From: Pseudoalteromonas sp. '520P1 No. 423'
Lineage (GTDB): Bacteria > Pseudomonadota > Gammaproteobacteria > Enterobacterales > Alteromonadaceae
NCBI RefSeq assembly: GCF_001269985.1
Contig: NZ_BBZB01000001.1
Span: forward strand, 2,294,001 to 2,358,000
Direction: 5' to 3'
Length of the DNA: 64,000 nucleotides
The position numbers were made by a program, and so were the translations under genes. This document shows positions 51,077 to 62,481 of the stretch, one piece after another. Within the stretch, counting starts at the first letter, position 1, and every line of letters starts with the position of its first letter. The notes beneath the pieces were generated by a model. It searched no databases. It saw only the letters and a list, made by a program, of their open reading frames with translations, and was not told the DNA's origin.

Positions 51077-51152
51077 AACAATTGTTACTGCAATTTTAAT
51101 AGTGATCCATTGTCTATAATATTAAGTATAATTTATTATTTGGAGCGCAAAG

Positions 51153-51686
51153 ATGGCTGATAAAAGCAGATTATTTAAAGCACATATTGATGTTTCAGAT
51201 ATTGATCACAATCGATATGAACACAAAGATTTTACTTTGGCTTTATTACCAAATGAAGACACGACACATTTTTTGTTAAAATTAATAGGTTATAGTTTAT
51301 TACCACTAAATGAGGCCAATATTTATAGCCCAAAAGCGCACTCTTTTAATCCAGATGTAGGGATCCAATCATTAGACGAACATTTTGAAATATGGTTAGA
51401 TGCGGGTTTTCCATCAATAAAACGAATCGATAAAGCGTCCCATAAGGCAGAGCAGGTAATTATATTAACACCGACTTACAGTGAATGGTTGGATGAAAAT
51501 ATAAGTAAATTACGTTTGATTGAAAACTTAAAGCTTATTTCTTTAGATAATTGTTTTATCAATGAAATAGAAGACAACATTGAAAGAAAACTTGATTGGT
51601 CTGTCATATTAGACAATAAAAAAATTTCTATTTCAGATAATAACGGGTTTTATGAGACAAACTTAAACGAAATGGCATTAATATAA
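51153..51686 (+). CDS. yaeQ: YaeQ family protein
   Basis: The 177 residues (E. coli YaeQ 181) share the family pattern: KAHIDVSDIDHNRYEHKDFTL, SLDEHFEIWLDAGFPSIKRIDKA and the ending NNGFYETNLNEM. YaeQ has a PD-(D/E)XK nuclease-like fold by published family work, without an established cellular role. It is divergent from the zinc receptor and shares its 148-base upstream region. Confidence 0.87.
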   Translation: MADKSRLFKAHIDVSDIDHNRYEHKDFTLALLPNEDTTHFLLKLIGYSLLPLNEANIYSPKAHSFNPDVGIQSLDEHFEIWLDAGFPSIKRIDKASHKAEQVIILTPTYSEWLDENISKLRLIENLKLISLDNCFINEIEDNIERKLDWSVILDNKKISISDNNGFYETNLNEMALI

Positions 51687-51736
51687 TATTTAAGGTTTTT
51701 AAAAAGGGAATTTGCAAATCAACTTGAATATTGTAT

Positions 51737-51772
51737 ATGCTATGTCATAAATATATCAAATATACATAGCAT
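51737..51772. other. Inverted repeat between yaeQ and yfaE
   Basis: ATGCTATGT (51737-51745) and ACATAGCAT (51764-51772) pair perfectly around an 18-base AT loop, between two convergent genes. It has no T-run and may be a weak terminator or mRNA end structure. Confidence 0.4.
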
Positions 51773-51780
51773 GAAGATAA

Positions 51781-52044
51781 TTAATCGAGTTCTAATTCAA
51801 CATCACCGTCTGGTGTTGCACAACATAGCAAAATTTCACCTGGGCGTATGAAGGCAATCGGCTCTATTTTATAATCAGTTTTACCTTTTACAAGCTTACA
51901 ACGACATGCACCGCAATAACCTTCGCGGCAATGATAGTGTACTTCAACTTTTTGTTTTTCTAGGTAATCTAGTAGGGTGTTGTCAGAAAGCTTATCAAAG
52001 TGCGAACCAATAAGCTTTCCATTAACAGATACTTTATCTGTCAT
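51781..52044 (-). CDS. yfaE: 2Fe-2S ferredoxin YfaE
   Basis: The 87-residue plant-type ferredoxin carries the cluster motif CREGYCGACRC (C-x4-C-x2-C) and a fourth cysteine in ILLCCATP. The gene follows nrdB by 14 bases. In E. coli YfaE helps maintain and repair the diferric-tyrosyl radical of NrdB, and the linkage here says the same. Confidence 0.93.
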   Translation of the reverse strand: MTDKVSVNGKLIGSHFDKLSDNTLLDYLEKQKVEVHYHCREGYCGACRCKLVKGKTDYKIEPIAFIRPGEILLCCATPDGDVELELD

Positions 52045-52058
52045 TTATATATGAAGCC

Positions 52059-53189
52059 TTATAAATCAAAATCATCAAAATCAGATACGTCAACGGCAGC
52101 GTCTACTTGCCCAACAAGGTAACTCGTAATTTCAGATTCTTGTGGCGCAACCTGAACATTATCACTTGATAAATAAGAGTTGATCCAAGGTAATGGATTA
52201 CTTTTAACTTCAAAAGGTGCATCGTAGCCAATCGCTTGCATACGGTGGTTACTGATGTATTCAACATATTGCTTTAAGATCTGAGCATTCAAGCCAATCA
52301 TTGAGCCACCTTTAAATAAATAGTCAGCCCATTCTTTTTCTTGTTCTACAACATCTAAGAAAATTTGGCGGCCTTCACTGTGTAACTCTTTACATATTTC
52401 AGTCATTTCCGGATCATCGTTGCCGTTCATCCAGTTATTTAAAATATGTTGTGTGCCAGTAAGGTGTAATGCTTCATCACGTGCAATTAATTTTATAATT
52501 TTAGCATTACCTTCGAGTAATTCACGTTCTGCAAATGCAAAGCTACATGCAAAACTTACATAGAATCTAATCGCTTCAAGCGCATTTACCGAACAAATCG
52601 CTAAAAATAAACGCTCTTTTAATTTACGTCTACTGACTTCAATTGATTTACCTTCAACTTCGTAAGTACCTTCACCTTGAGATTGTAATAACTGTGTTGT
52701 TAAAATCACGTCATCAAAATACCTAGCAATACTACTTGCACGCTTTAAAATGGCCGGGTTTACAACAATATCATCAAAAACTTCACCTGGTTCAGTGAAC
52801 AAGTTTCTTAAAATATGTGTATAAGAGCGAGAGTGAATCGTTTCACTGAATGCCCAAGTTTCAACCCAAGTTTCAATCTCTGGTAAAGATACTAACGGCA
52901 ATAGTACAGCATTAACTGAACGTGCAGCCATACTATCTAATAACGTTTGATACTTTAAATTAGATATGAAAATATGCTTTTCTGGATCTGATAGCCCTTG
53001 CCAATCAGATCTGTCTTTTGAAACATCAATTTCTTCTGGGCGCCAGAAAAATGATAATTGTTTTTCTATTAGCTTTTCAAAAGAAGCATGTTTTTGTATG
53101 TCATATCTAGAAACATTAACGCTGTTTCCCATAAACATAGGCTCAAGAAGGGCATTATTTGGGGTTTGGTTAAAAGTTGTATAAGTCAT
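52059..53189 (-). CDS. nrdB: Class Ia ribonucleotide reductase beta subunit
   Basis: The 376 residues equal E. coli NrdB. The radical tyrosine lies in [14 protein letters not shown], the diiron ligands in WVETWAFSE and [13 protein letters not shown], and the C-terminal acidic tail ([10 protein letters not shown]) is the NrdA-binding end. It generates the tyrosyl radical used by NrdA to reduce ribonucleoside diphosphates. It lies between nrdA (74 bases upstream) and yfaE in one operon. Confidence 0.97.
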   Translation of the reverse strand: MTYTTFNQTPNNALLEPMFMGNSVNVSRYDIQKHASFEKLIEKQLSFFWRPEEIDVSKDRSDWQGLSDPEKHIFISNLKYQTLLDSMAARSVNAVLLPLVSLPEIETWVETWAFSETIHSRSYTHILRNLFTEPGEVFDDIVVNPAILKRASSIARYFDDVILTTQLLQSQGEGTYEVEGKSIEVSRRKLKERLFLAICSVNALEAIRFYVSFACSFAFAERELLEGNAKIIKLIARDEALHLTGTQHILNNWMNGNDDPEMTEICKELHSEGRQIFLDVVEQEKEWADYLFKGGSMIGLNAQILKQYVEYISNHRMQAIGYDAPFEVKSNPLPWINSYLSSDNVQVAPQESEITSYLVGQVDAAVDVSDFDDFDL

Positions 53190-53263
53190 TTTAAAGGTAC
53201 TTTTAATATTTAACGGTCAATGGATAGGTAAAAGCCGCAAATAATGCAGCTTAAACGTAATGG

Positions 53264-55546
53264 CTATATTTTACAAGCACCGCCTGCACAACCATCATCT
53301 TCTTCTTCGATTATATCTTCTTGTGCATCAGCTGCACCATCACGGGTATTGTGATAATAAAGTGTTTTAACACCTAATTTATAAGCCGTTAATAAATCTT
53401 TTAATAGTAATTTAAGAGGTACTTTACCACCATCAAATTTATTTGGATCATAGTTTGTATTTGCTGAGATAGTCTGGTCAATAAACTTCTGCATAATACC
53501 TACAAGTTGTAAATAACCATCATTAGATGAAATATCCCATAATAATTCATAGTTATTTTTAAGACGTTTATATTCAGGAACAACTTGTTTCAATATACCA
53601 TCTTTACTTGCTTTGATACTGATATGTCCACGTGGCGGCTCTATACCATTTGTTGCATTTGATATTTGTGATGATGTTTCAGACGGCATCAATGCAGAAA
53701 CAGTTGAGTTACGCATACCGTGTGTTTTGATGCTTTCACGTAAACCATCCCAATCTAAATGCAGTGCTTCATCGCATACTTTATCAAGATCTTTTTTGTA
53801 AGTATCAATTGGCATGATACCTTGAGAATAAGTTGTTTCATTAAACTTAGGACAAGCACCTTTCTCTTTGGCTAATACATTTGACGCTTTCATCAAGTAG
53901 AATTGTAATGCTTCAAACGTTCTATGGGTAAGGGCATTTGCACTACCGTCAGAATATTTAACACCGTTTTTAGCCAAGTAATATGCGTAGTTTATTACAC
54001 CTATACCTAACGTACGACGACCCATTGATGCATTTTTAGCAGCAGGAACAGGATAGTCTTGATAATCTAATAAATCATCTAAAGCACGAACAGCTAATTC
54101 AGCAAGTTCTTCTAATTCATCTAAAGAATCAATTGCACCAAGATTTAGCGCTGATAATGTACATAAAGCGATTTCACCTTCTTCATCCATTACATGTTGT
54201 AATGGCTTAGTCGGTAATGCAATTTCCAAACATAAGTTAGATTGACGAATTGGTGCCACAGTTGAAATAAATGGGCTATGGGTATTACAATGGTCTACAT
54301 TTTGTAAATAGATACGACCTGTGCTTGCTCGTTCTTGAGCAAATACAGAGAACAATTCAATTGCTTTAATACGCTTTTTACGAATAGAGTCATCTTGCTC
54401 ATACTGAGTATACAGCTTGTCAAACTTTTCTTGATCTTCAAAGAAAGCATCATAAAGACCAGGTACATCTGACGGGCTAAATAATGTAATGTAATCATCT
54501 TTGATTAATCGGCTATACATTACTTTGTTAAATTGAACACCATAATCTAAATGTCTAACACGGTTATCTTCAACACCACGGTTATTTTTAAGTACGAGTA
54601 AGTTTTCAACTTCTAAATGCCAAAGCGGGTAGAATAAAGTTGCTGCACCACCACGAACACCGCCTTGAGAACAGCTTTTAACAGCTGTTTGGAAATGTTT
54701 GTAAAAAGGAATACAGCCAGTATGGAATGCTTCACCGTTTCTAATTGAGCTACCTAAAGCACGAATTCTGCCTGCATTAATACCAATACCTGCACGTTGG
54801 CTTACATATTTAACGATACTTGAAGAAGTTGCATTAATTGAATCTAAGCTATCACCACATTCAATTAATACACAAGAGCTGAACTGTCTTGTTGGTGTAC
54901 GAACACCAGCCATAATTGGCGTAGGTAAAGAAATCTTAAATGTAGAAACTGCATCATAAAAACGTTTAATGTAATCAAGGCGTGTTTCAACAGGGTATTT
55001 AGCAAATAAACTTGCAGCTACTAAGATATATAAAAACTGAGCACTTTCATAAATTTCGCCTGTTACACGGTTTTGAACTAAATACTTACCTTCAAGCTGT
55101 TTTACTGCAGCATAGCTGAAATTCATATCACGGCTGTGATCTAAAAATTCATCTAACTGCTCGATTTCGTTTTTCGTATAGTCAGCTAATAGATGTTCAT
55201 CGTAACGGTTTTCAGAAACAAGTTTTACAATATGATCGTATAAGCGTGGTGGTTCAAATTTTCCATATGCTTTTTTACGAAGATGGAAGACTGCTAAACG
55301 TGCTGCAAGGTATTGATAGTCAGGAGTTTCTTTAGATATTAAATCAGCAGCTGATTTAATAATCGTTTCATGAATATCAGATGTGCGAATACCATCATAA
55401 AATTGAATATGTGACTTTAACTCAACTTGAGATACCGAAACATTGTCAAGACCCTCTGCGGCCCATTCTATAACACGATGGATCTTATCGAGATCAAGAG
55501 ATTCCTTTATACCGTCACGTTTGCTCACAGATAGCTGTTGGTTCAT
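53264..55546 (-). CDS. nrdA: Class Ia ribonucleotide reductase alpha subunit
   Basis: The 760 residues (E. coli 761) begin with an ATP-cone allosteric domain (about 5-95). The active-site cysteines appear in RQFSSCVLIECGD, NLCLEIALPT and ALCTLSALNLG, the radical-transfer tyrosine pair in TLYYHNTRDGA, and the re-reducing pair in DDGCAGGACKI at the C-terminus. It makes dNDPs for DNA synthesis. The upstream region has two NrdR boxes and a DnaA box, so expression is probably tied to dNTP level and replication. Confidence 0.97.
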   Translation of the reverse strand: MNQQLSVSKRDGIKESLDLDKIHRVIEWAAEGLDNVSVSQVELKSHIQFYDGIRTSDIHETIIKSAADLISKETPDYQYLAARLAVFHLRKKAYGKFEPPRLYDHIVKLVSENRYDEHLLADYTKNEIEQLDEFLDHSRDMNFSYAAVKQLEGKYLVQNRVTGEIYESAQFLYILVAASLFAKYPVETRLDYIKRFYDAVSTFKISLPTPIMAGVRTPTRQFSSCVLIECGDSLDSINATSSSIVKYVSQRAGIGINAGRIRALGSSIRNGEAFHTGCIPFYKHFQTAVKSCSQGGVRGGAATLFYPLWHLEVENLLVLKNNRGVEDNRVRHLDYGVQFNKVMYSRLIKDDYITLFSPSDVPGLYDAFFEDQEKFDKLYTQYEQDDSIRKKRIKAIELFSVFAQERASTGRIYLQNVDHCNTHSPFISTVAPIRQSNLCLEIALPTKPLQHVMDEEGEIALCTLSALNLGAIDSLDELEELAELAVRALDDLLDYQDYPVPAAKNASMGRRTLGIGVINYAYYLAKNGVKYSDGSANALTHRTFEALQFYLMKASNVLAKEKGACPKFNETTYSQGIMPIDTYKKDLDKVCDEALHLDWDGLRESIKTHGMRNSTVSALMPSETSSQISNATNGIEPPRGHISIKASKDGILKQVVPEYKRLKNNYELLWDISSNDGYLQLVGIMQKFIDQTISANTNYDPNKFDGGKVPLKLLLKDLLTAYKLGVKTLYYHNTRDGAADAQEDIIEEEDDGCAGGACKI

Positions 55547-55736
55547 AGTTTGCCTGAGTTCCTTGATTGTTGCCGAAAAATTCTCAACAAAAATTAAATA
55601 TTGAAAGCTTTATTATTAGGTTAAAATTATCAGCAATGCATAGCGCTGGCGCTTAAAAATACTGTTGGCTGATAAAGTATAAGGAACAAGATAGAGGTCT
55701 ACGGCATGATTTGCAAGGGACAGAATTAGCTGTAAA

Positions 55737-55745
55737 TGTGGATAA
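55737..55745 (-). promoter_or_regulatory. DnaA box upstream of nrdA
   Basis: TGTGGATAA is the reverse complement of the consensus DnaA box TTATCCACA, a perfect nine-base match 191 bases before nrdA. DnaA is known to act at the E. coli nrdAB promoter. Confidence 0.6.
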
Positions 55746-55905
55746 CTAGGGTATAGCTTTAACTGGTTAGTGCTCATTAACCTTTTATCTTTTGATTTAT
55801 TAGAAATATCTAAAAATCAACTAAGATTTACATAAAATAAATTATTTTATTTTTTTAAACTGTTTGTCTGCAAACTGAGCACGCTCGTGTTGAAAATGGT
55901 AATTA

Positions 55906-55921
55906 ACACAATATATAGTGT
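55906..55921. promoter_or_regulatory. NrdR box 1
   Basis: ACACAATATATAGTGT is an exact match to the NrdR-box consensus (acaCwAtATaTwGtgt), upstream of nrdA. Confidence 0.82.
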
Positions 55922-55937
55922 TCATTATTCAAACTTG

Positions 55938-55953
55938 TTACTACATATAGTTG
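55938..55953. promoter_or_regulatory. NrdR box 2
   Basis: TTACTACATATAGTTG is a weaker match located exactly 32 bases from box 1. Paired boxes about three helical turns apart are the rule for NrdR. Confidence 0.65.
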
Positions 55954-56160
55954 ACTGCTTTGTAGACGTAAATTGAACAGATCTTAACTAGCATCTTAAT
56001 TTAAAGAAATGATTAAGCTGGAAATAAGGGGTTTCTATTATAACTTTGGTATTAAACCTTTATAAAACTGCCTATATAAGTAAAGTAGATTGATACCGGT
56101 CGGGTATGAAAATAGTTTGCCCAAAGATATTTGAACAAACTATATAAGTATCACTAGAAA
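55954..56160. other. Rest of the nrdA-ubiG intergenic region
   Basis: AT-rich sequence without a gene. A short inverted repeat ATACC..GGGTAT near 56093-56107 lies after the ubiG stop (minus strand); it has no clear T-run. Confidence 0.4.
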
Positions 56161-56871
56161 TTAATCAATTTTTTCAAAGTATAATATGTAATTTACGCTG
56201 ACATCTTGATCCAGGGTATATTGACCTGAAAGTGGGTTGTAATTTAAACCTGCGCTAGATTTTACTTTTAAGCCATTTTGCTCTGCCCAATTGATTAAGG
56301 TAGAAGGTTTAATAAATTTTTTATGATCATGTGTGCCTTTTGGAACTAATTTTAATAAGTGCTCAGCACCTAATATGGCAAATAAATAAGACTTAACAGT
56401 TTTGTTTAAAGTTGAAAAGAATACTTTTCCGCCTGGTTTAACTAATTTTGATACCGCTGCTATTACTGAAGCAGGATCTGGTACATGTTCAAGCATTTCC
56501 ATACAAGTAACAACATCAAATGATTCAGGGTTGTTTTGTGCAAACTCTTCAGCAGTTGATTGAATATAATCAACTTTAATACCAGATTCTAAACTATGTA
56601 ATTTAGCTACATTGAGCGGTTCAGCACCCATATCAATGCCAGTCACATTAGCGCCTAACTTCGCCATGCTTTCAGTTAGAATACCGCCACCACAGCCTAG
56701 ATCTAATGTTGTCATATTAAATAAGCCACTACATCTATTATTAATGAAATCTAATCTCAGTGGATTTATTTCGTGTAAAGGTTTGAACTCACCATCGAGA
56801 TCCCACCATCTTTGAGCAATTGATTCAAATTTTGCTATTTCTGATGGATCTACATTTTGATGTTCGGTCAT
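56161..56871 (-). CDS. ubiG: Ubiquinone biosynthesis O-methyltransferase
   Basis: The 236 residues (E. coli UbiG 240) include the N-terminal [20 protein letters not shown], the SAM motif [12 protein letters not shown] and the later [14 protein letters not shown], which are specific for UbiG. It performs both O-methylations of the ubiquinone ring. AGGAGG precedes the start. It is divergent from gyrA, the usual gammaproteobacterial arrangement. Confidence 0.96.
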   Translation of the reverse strand: MTEHQNVDPSEIAKFESIAQRWWDLDGEFKPLHEINPLRLDFINNRCSGLFNMTTLDLGCGGGILTESMAKLGANVTGIDMGAEPLNVAKLHSLESGIKVDYIQSTAEEFAQNNPESFDVVTCMEMLEHVPDPASVIAAVSKLVKPGGKVFFSTLNKTVKSYLFAILGAEHLLKLVPKGTHDHKKFIKPSTLINWAEQNGLKVKSSAGLNYNPLSGQYTLDQDVSVNYILYFEKID

Positions 56872-57029
56872 AAAAAGCCTCCTGATTAATCTGAGGGCAT
56901 TATAAAGGGTAATTTTATAAAATCACACAGGTTTACATCATGTACATTAATAAAATGTATGATAGTATCGTCTGGTTAATAAAAAGAATATGTTATTTAA
57001 GTTAAGTAGACTGAAGGAAATGGCAACGA

Positions 57030-59768
57030 ATGACTGATACCAATAATCAAATCGTTCCAGTTAATATTGAGGATGAACTTAAGAACTCATACCTAGATTA
57101 TGCAATGAGCGTAATCGTAGGTCGTGCATTACCAGATGTACGTGATGGTCTTAAGCCTGTTCACCGTCGTGTTTTATTTGCGATGAATGAACTTAAAAAT
57201 GACTGGAACAAGCCTTATAAAAAATCAGCCCGTGTTGTGGGCGATGTAATTGGTAAATATCACCCTCACGGTGATACAGCTGTATACGATACTATCGTAC
57301 GTATGGCACAACCATTTTCAATGCGTTATTTATTAGTAGATGGACAAGGTAACTTTGGTTCTGTTGATGGTGACTCGGCAGCAGCAATGCGTTATACCGA
57401 AATCCGTATGACTAAACTATCTCATGAGTTATTATCAGATCTTGATAAAGAAACTGTTGATTTTGTAGAAAACTATGACGGTACTGAATTAATTCCAGCT
57501 GTTATGCCAACAAGAATTCCAGCGCTATTAGTTAACGGTTCATCAGGTATCGCAGTAGGTATGGCAACAAATATACCGCCTCATAACCTTACTGAAGTAA
57601 TTAATGGTTGTTTAGCATTAATGGCTGATTCAGATTTATCTGTTGAGCAATTAATGGAATACATTCCTGGGCCAGATTTCCCAACTGCAGGTATTATCAG
57701 CGGTATTAAAGGAATTGAATCTGCCTATAGCACTGGCCGTGGTAAAGTTCATATCCGTGCTAAAGCTGAAGTACAAACTAACGAAAAAACAGGTCGCGAA
57801 ACTATCATTGTTGATGAGTTACCGTACCAAGTTAATAAAGCACGATTAATCGAAAAAATTGCTGAGTTAGTTAAAGACAAAAAAATTGAAGGGATCAGTG
57901 CATTACGTGATGAGTCGGATAAAGACGGCATGCGTATTGTAATTGAAATCAAACGTGGTGAAGTGGGTGAGGTTGTATTAAATAACCTTTACTCACAAAC
58001 ACAAATGCAAACTGTATTCGGTATGAATATGGTTGCACTAGATAATGGCCAGCCTAAGTGTTTAACACTTAAAGAAATGCTTGAAGCCTTTATTGTTCAC
58101 CGTCGTGAAGTAGTAACACGTCGTACAGTATTTGAATTACGCAAAGCGCGTGATCGTGCACATATGCTAGAAGGTTTAGCAATTGCATTAGCAAATATAG
58201 ACCCTATCATTGAATTGATACGTAATTCACCTACACCTGCAGAAGCGAAAGAAGCTTTACTAGCACGCCCATGGCAGCTAGGTAATGTACAAGCTATGCT
58301 TGAAAAAGCCGGTGAAGATGATGTTGCTCGCCCTGAATGGTTAGAAGAAGGTCTTGGCATACGTGATGGTGAATATTACTTATCATTACAACAAGCACAA
58401 GCTATCTTAGATTTACGTCTACATAAACTAACTGGTCTTGAGCATGAGAAAATCATTGCTGAATACCAAGGTTTATTAGAAGTTATCGCCGAATTATTAT
58501 TTATTCTTTCAAGCCCTGCGCGTTTATTAGAAGTTATTCGTGAAGAATTACTTGAAATTAAAGAGCAATACGGCGATGAGCGTCGAACAGTAATAAGTGC
58601 TTCAGCGCATGATATTAACCTTGAAGATTTAATCAATGAAGAAGATGTTGTTGTAACATTATCTCATGAAGGTTATGTGAAGTACCAGCCATTAAGCGAC
58701 TACGAAGCACAGCGTCGTGGTGGTAAAGGTAAGTCAGCAACTAAAATGAAAGATGAAGATTTCATTGAACGTTTATTAGTTGCCAATACACACGATACAA
58801 TTTTATGTTTCTCTACTGCAGGTCGCTTATATTGGTTGAAAGTATACCAATTACCATTAGCGAGTCGTGCTGCTCGTGGTAAGCCAATTGTAAACTTACT
58901 ACCTCTTGAAGAAGATGAGCGTATTACCGCTATTCTACCTGTACGTGAATATGAAGAAGATAAATACATATTCATGGCAACATCAAATGGTACCGTTAAG
59001 AAAACACCTTTAACAGCATATAGCAGACAACGCGCAAGCGGTATTATTGCAATCAACCTAAATGATGGCGATAGCTTAATTGGTGTTGATATCACAGACG
59101 GCAGCAATGAAATCATGTTGTTCTCGGATGCGGGTAAAGTTGTAAGATTCAAAGAAGCGGAAGAAATTTCAGCAATTGATGAAGATGGCAACCCTGTTTT
59201 AGATGAAAACGGCGAGCAAGAAATTAAGTTTAAAGGTGTAAGACCTATGGGGCGTACTGCTACGGGTGTTCGTGGTATTAAACTTAAAGAAGATGATAAA
59301 GTAATTTCACTTATCGTACCAAAAACTGATGGTGACATTTTAACAGTAACTGAAAATGGTTACGGTAAGCGTACAATACTTGAAGATTACCCATCTAAGA
59401 GTCGTGCAACGCAAGGTGTTGTATCAATCAAGGTAAGTGAAAGAAATGGTAAAGTTGTTGGTGCTGTACAGGTACTTGATAACGATGAAATCATGCTAAT
59501 CACTAACCGCAGTACTTTAGTACGTACACGTGTTCATGAGGTTTCAACTGTAGGTCGTAATACCCAAGGTGTTATATTGATCCGTACAGCAGAAGATGAA
59601 CTAGTTGTTGGTTTACAACGAATAGACGAAATAGAAGAAGCTATTGTTTACCCTGAAGCAGATGCGGAAACTACTGAGCAAACTGATACTTCAAGAGAGG
59701 CTAGCACTGAGGCGAATTCGCCGGATGTAGTTGAACCTGAAAATTCTTCACCTCAAGACGAAGAATAA
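57030..59768 (+). CDS. gyrA: DNA gyrase subunit A
   Basis: The 912-residue protein (E. coli 875) has catalytic Y122 in AMRYTEIRM, the quinolone-determining loop [10 protein letters not shown] at 79-87 with threonine at position 83 and D87, the GyrA box QRRGGKGK and a C-terminal beta-pinwheel domain followed by an acidic tail (from about 880). With GyrB it introduces negative supercoils. Thr83 is where E. coli has Ser. The first ATG after GGAAATGGCAACG is used; its ribosome binding site is weak (GAAGGAA). Confidence 0.97.
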   Translation: MTDTNNQIVPVNIEDELKNSYLDYAMSVIVGRALPDVRDGLKPVHRRVLFAMNELKNDWNKPYKKSARVVGDVIGKYHPHGDTAVYDTIVRMAQPFSMRYLLVDGQGNFGSVDGDSAAAMRYTEIRMTKLSHELLSDLDKETVDFVENYDGTELIPAVMPTRIPALLVNGSSGIAVGMATNIPPHNLTEVINGCLALMADSDLSVEQLMEYIPGPDFPTAGIISGIKGIESAYSTGRGKVHIRAKAEVQTNEKTGRETIIVDELPYQVNKARLIEKIAELVKDKKIEGISALRDESDKDGMRIVIEIKRGEVGEVVLNNLYSQTQMQTVFGMNMVALDNGQPKCLTLKEMLEAFIVHRREVVTRRTVFELRKARDRAHMLEGLAIALANIDPIIELIRNSPTPAEAKEALLARPWQLGNVQAMLEKAGEDDVARPEWLEEGLGIRDGEYYLSLQQAQAILDLRLHKLTGLEHEKIIAEYQGLLEVIAELLFILSSPARLLEVIREELLEIKEQYGDERRTVISASAHDINLEDLINEEDVVVTLSHEGYVKYQPLSDYEAQRRGGKGKSATKMKDEDFIERLLVANTHDTILCFSTAGRLYWLKVYQLPLASRAARGKPIVNLLPLEEDERITAILPVREYEEDKYIFMATSNGTVKKTPLTAYSRQRASGIIAINLNDGDSLIGVDITDGSNEIMLFSDAGKVVRFKEAEEISAIDEDGNPVLDENGEQEIKFKGVRPMGRTATGVRGIKLKEDDKVISLIVPKTDGDILTVTENGYGKRTILEDYPSKSRATQGVVSIKVSERNGKVVGAVQVLDNDEIMLITNRSTLVRTRVHEVSTVGRNTQGVILIRTAEDELVVGLQRIDEIEEAIVYPEADAETTEQTDTSREASTEANSPDVVEPENSSPQDEE

Positions 59769-59770
59769 TC

Positions 59771-59800
59771 ATAAAAAGCGGCCATAGGCCGCTTTTTTTT
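59771..59800 (+). terminator. Terminator after gyrA
   Basis: AAAAAGCGGCC-ATA-GGCCGC hairpin followed by nine T. Confidence 0.9.
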
Positions 59801-60017
59801 ACTTTGAAAATTAGGTAAATTAATAAACCTCCAATGTAACTTATTAAAACCGCTGTGTGGTATGTTATAGGACCGAATTATATTAGATTGAAAAGTGCGA
59901 AGTGACTTAGACGCATTTTTTGATTCAATTATTATTAGCAAAATATTTTTAACAGCAAAGCTGTGACTATTAAAACTTCTGTCAGAAAGTTTTATCTTGG
60001 AATGAGGATTAACGAGA

Positions 60018-61100
60018 ATGAGTGTTTACAATTTTTGTGCTGGGCCGGCAATGCTCCCACCAGATGTGATGAAAAAAGCACAAAAAGAATTTATCGATTG
60101 GCAAAACTTGGGCGTTTCTGTAATGGAAATAAGTCATAGAAGTCCGCCATTTCTTGAGCTGGCTCAAAAAAGTGAAGAAAGTTTACGTCGCTTAATGAAT
60201 ATCTCTGATGAGTATTCTGTATTATTTATGCATGGCGGTGGTCGTGGTCAGTTTTCAGCTGTGCCTTTAAATTTGCACCAAGAGGGCAAACAAGCTGTTT
60301 ATTGCCAAACAGGCACTTGGTCTTCTAGTGCCTTAGATGAAGCAAATAAATTTACACAGACACAGACTTTTCAAATTAGAAATGATCAAAACTCAGTAGC
60401 ATCTGTGATCCCTGTGGAACAATGGCAGCTTCCTAAAGAAGCGTCATACATTCATTACTGTACAAATGAAACCGTAGATGGCATTGAGTTATTTGATGTG
60501 CCTAAACATGCCAGTGCGCCAATCGTTGCCGATATGTCATCAAATATATTATCGAGAGAGATCGACGTAAATCAATTTGATTTAATTTATGCTGGTGCGC
60601 AAAAAAATATTGGTCCGTCAGGCCTTGCCATCGTTATTGTGAAAAAAGACTTATTGGCTCGTCCAGGCCTTGCTAAGCCAGGGGTTTTTGATTATGCATT
60701 AGAATCAAAACAACAAAGCATGTTTAATACCCCGCCTACATTTGCATGGTATTTAGCTGCTGAAGTATTTGCTTGGTTAGAAGCAAATGGTGGTGTAGCG
60801 GCAATGGAAGCACACAATAGAGATAAAGCAGCGCTCTTATATGATTTCATTGATAACAATGACTTTTATCAAAATAATATTAATACAAATTGTCGTTCAT
60901 TAATGAATGTGCCTTTTTTATTAAAAGATGAGTCTTTAAATAAAGCATTTTTGGCACAATCACAAAACGCAGGTTTATTAGCTTTAGAAGGTCATCGTAG
61001 TGTGGGTGGCATGAGAGCAAGCATATACAATGCGATGCCAAAAGCGGGCGTTGAAGCCTTAGTTGATTTTATGCATAAGTTCTCAAAGGAGCACAAGTAA
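60018..61100 (+). CDS. serC: Phosphoserine aminotransferase
   Basis: The 360 residues (E. coli 362) begin [12 protein letters not shown] and carry the PLP lysine in [27 protein letters not shown] and the C-terminal [15 protein letters not shown]. It makes phosphoserine for serine and 4-phosphohydroxythreonine for pyridoxal phosphate. Its stop overlaps the aroA start by one base (TAATG), so the pair is translationally coupled as in other gammaproteobacteria. Confidence 0.96.
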   Translation: MSVYNFCAGPAMLPPDVMKKAQKEFIDWQNLGVSVMEISHRSPPFLELAQKSEESLRRLMNISDEYSVLFMHGGGRGQFSAVPLNLHQEGKQAVYCQTGTWSSSALDEANKFTQTQTFQIRNDQNSVASVIPVEQWQLPKEASYIHYCTNETVDGIELFDVPKHASAPIVADMSSNILSREIDVNQFDLIYAGAQKNIGPSGLAIVIVKKDLLARPGLAKPGVFDYALESKQQSMFNTPPTFAWYLAAEVFAWLEANGGVAAMEAHNRDKAALLYDFIDNNDFYQNNINTNCRSLMNVPFLLKDESLNKAFLAQSQNAGLLALEGHRSVGGMRASIYNAMPKAGVEALVDFMHKFSKEHK

Positions 61101-62374
61101 TGCAGCAGCTAAAACTAGATCCAATTTCACAAGTCAATGGCACGGTCGTACTACCAGGTTCAAAAAGCCTATCTAATCGAATTTTATTATTAGCTGCACT
61201 TTCTAAAGGCACGACTCAAGTTGAAAACCTACTTGATAGCGATGATATTCGTTATATGTTAGGTGCTTTAAATGAATTAGGCGTAGAAGTAGAGCTAAGT
61301 GATGATAAAACAACTGCGATAGTTCATGGTGTTAATGGGCAATTTGCTCAACCTACTAAGTCTTTATTTTTAGGTAACGCTGGGACTGCATTTAGGCCTT
61401 TAACAGCAGCCCTTGCAGCAGTAGAAGGTAACTTTGAGTTAACCGGTGAGCCTAGAATGGAAGAGCGTCCTATCGGGCATTTAGTTGATGCACTATCAGA
61501 TTTAAACGCAGATGTGACTTGTTTGAAAAATGCAGGGTACCCACCGCTCAATATTTCAGGAAAAAAACTTGATGGTGGCGAGGTGAGTATTGATGGCAGT
61601 ATCTCTAGCCAGTTTTTAACTGCGCTATTAATGTCTGCGCCTTTATTTAAAAATGATACAACTATTACAATAATTGGTGAGCTTGTTTCTAAACCTTATA
61701 TTGATATTACATTAGATGTGATGTCTCGATTTGGTATCAGTGTTGTTAATAATAATTATGAAAGTTTTGTGATCAAAGCTGGGCAGCAATATGCCTCACC
61801 TGGTCGTATTATGGTTGAAGGTGATGCTTCTTCAGCGTCTTACTTTATGGCTGCAGCTGCAATTAATGGCGGCACAATTGAAATAAAAGGTGTTGGTAGC
61901 AAGAGTGTTCAAGGTGATATTGGTTTTGCCAATGTGATGGAACAAGTTGGTGCAAATGTACAGTGGTTTGACGAAAAAATAGTGGTTAGTAAAGGTGAAA
62001 TTAAAGGCGTTGATATTGACGCTAATGAAATTCCTGATGCTGCCATGACATTAGCCACTGTTGCCTTGTTTGCTAAAGGCAAAACGGCTATTAGAAACAT
62101 CTACAATTGGCGTGTAAAAGAAACAGATCGTCTTTATGCTATGGCAACTGAACTTAGAAAAGTGGGTGCAGAAGTAGTCGAAGGGGAAGATTTTATCGAA
62201 ATTACACCTCCGGTTACAATTAATTTAACCGACATAGACACCTATAATGACCACAGAATCGCAATGTGTTTCTCTATGGTTGCGGTAGGGGGACACCCTA
62301 TAATAATCAACGACCCTAAGTGTGTTGATAAAACTTTTCCAAGCTATTTTCAAACATTATCGAGCATCAGTTAA
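61100..62374 (+). CDS. aroA: 5-Enolpyruvylshikimate-3-phosphate synthase
   Basis: The 424 residues (E. coli 427) show the class I signatures [33 protein letters not shown] with the LGNAGT loop, and [16 protein letters not shown], and a late [12 protein letters not shown]. It joins shikimate-3-phosphate and phosphoenolpyruvate in aromatic amino acid synthesis. Coupled to serC; cmk follows after 107 bases with its own promoter-like region. Confidence 0.96.
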   Translation: MQQLKLDPISQVNGTVVLPGSKSLSNRILLLAALSKGTTQVENLLDSDDIRYMLGALNELGVEVELSDDKTTAIVHGVNGQFAQPTKSLFLGNAGTAFRPLTAALAAVEGNFELTGEPRMEERPIGHLVDALSDLNADVTCLKNAGYPPLNISGKKLDGGEVSIDGSISSQFLTALLMSAPLFKNDTTITIIGELVSKPYIDITLDVMSRFGISVVNNNYESFVIKAGQQYASPGRIMVEGDASSASYFMAAAAINGGTIEIKGVGSKSVQGDIGFANVMEQVGANVQWFDEKIVVSKGEIKGVDIDANEIPDAAMTLATVALFAKGKTAIRNIYNWRVKETDRLYAMATELRKVGAEVVEGEDFIEITPPVTINLTDIDTYNDHRIAMCFSMVAVGGHPIIINDPKCVDKTFPSYFQTLSSIS

Positions 62375-62419
62375 CGTAAACTCGATATGAAACACTAAAA
62401 TAATTGATATAAAAAAGCG

Positions 62420-62457
62420 AAAACTTATTAATTTTCGCTTATAATGCGCCGATTATT
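62420..62457 (+). promoter_or_regulatory. Hairpin and -10 element before cmk
   Basis: AAGCGAAAA and TTTTCGCTT form an inverted repeat after aroA, and TTATAATGCGCCG overlaps its right side as a good -10 box with a GC-rich discriminator. The -35 region is poor. It may both end aroA transcription and start cmk-rpsA. Confidence 0.45.
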
Positions 62458-62481
62458 TTGTATGCATAGATGGAGGTTGAA

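Noticed and set aside
57030..59768. GyrA Thr83 as evidence of acquired quinolone resistance
   Set aside because: Threonine is native at this position in some genera, and the sequence alone cannot show selection.
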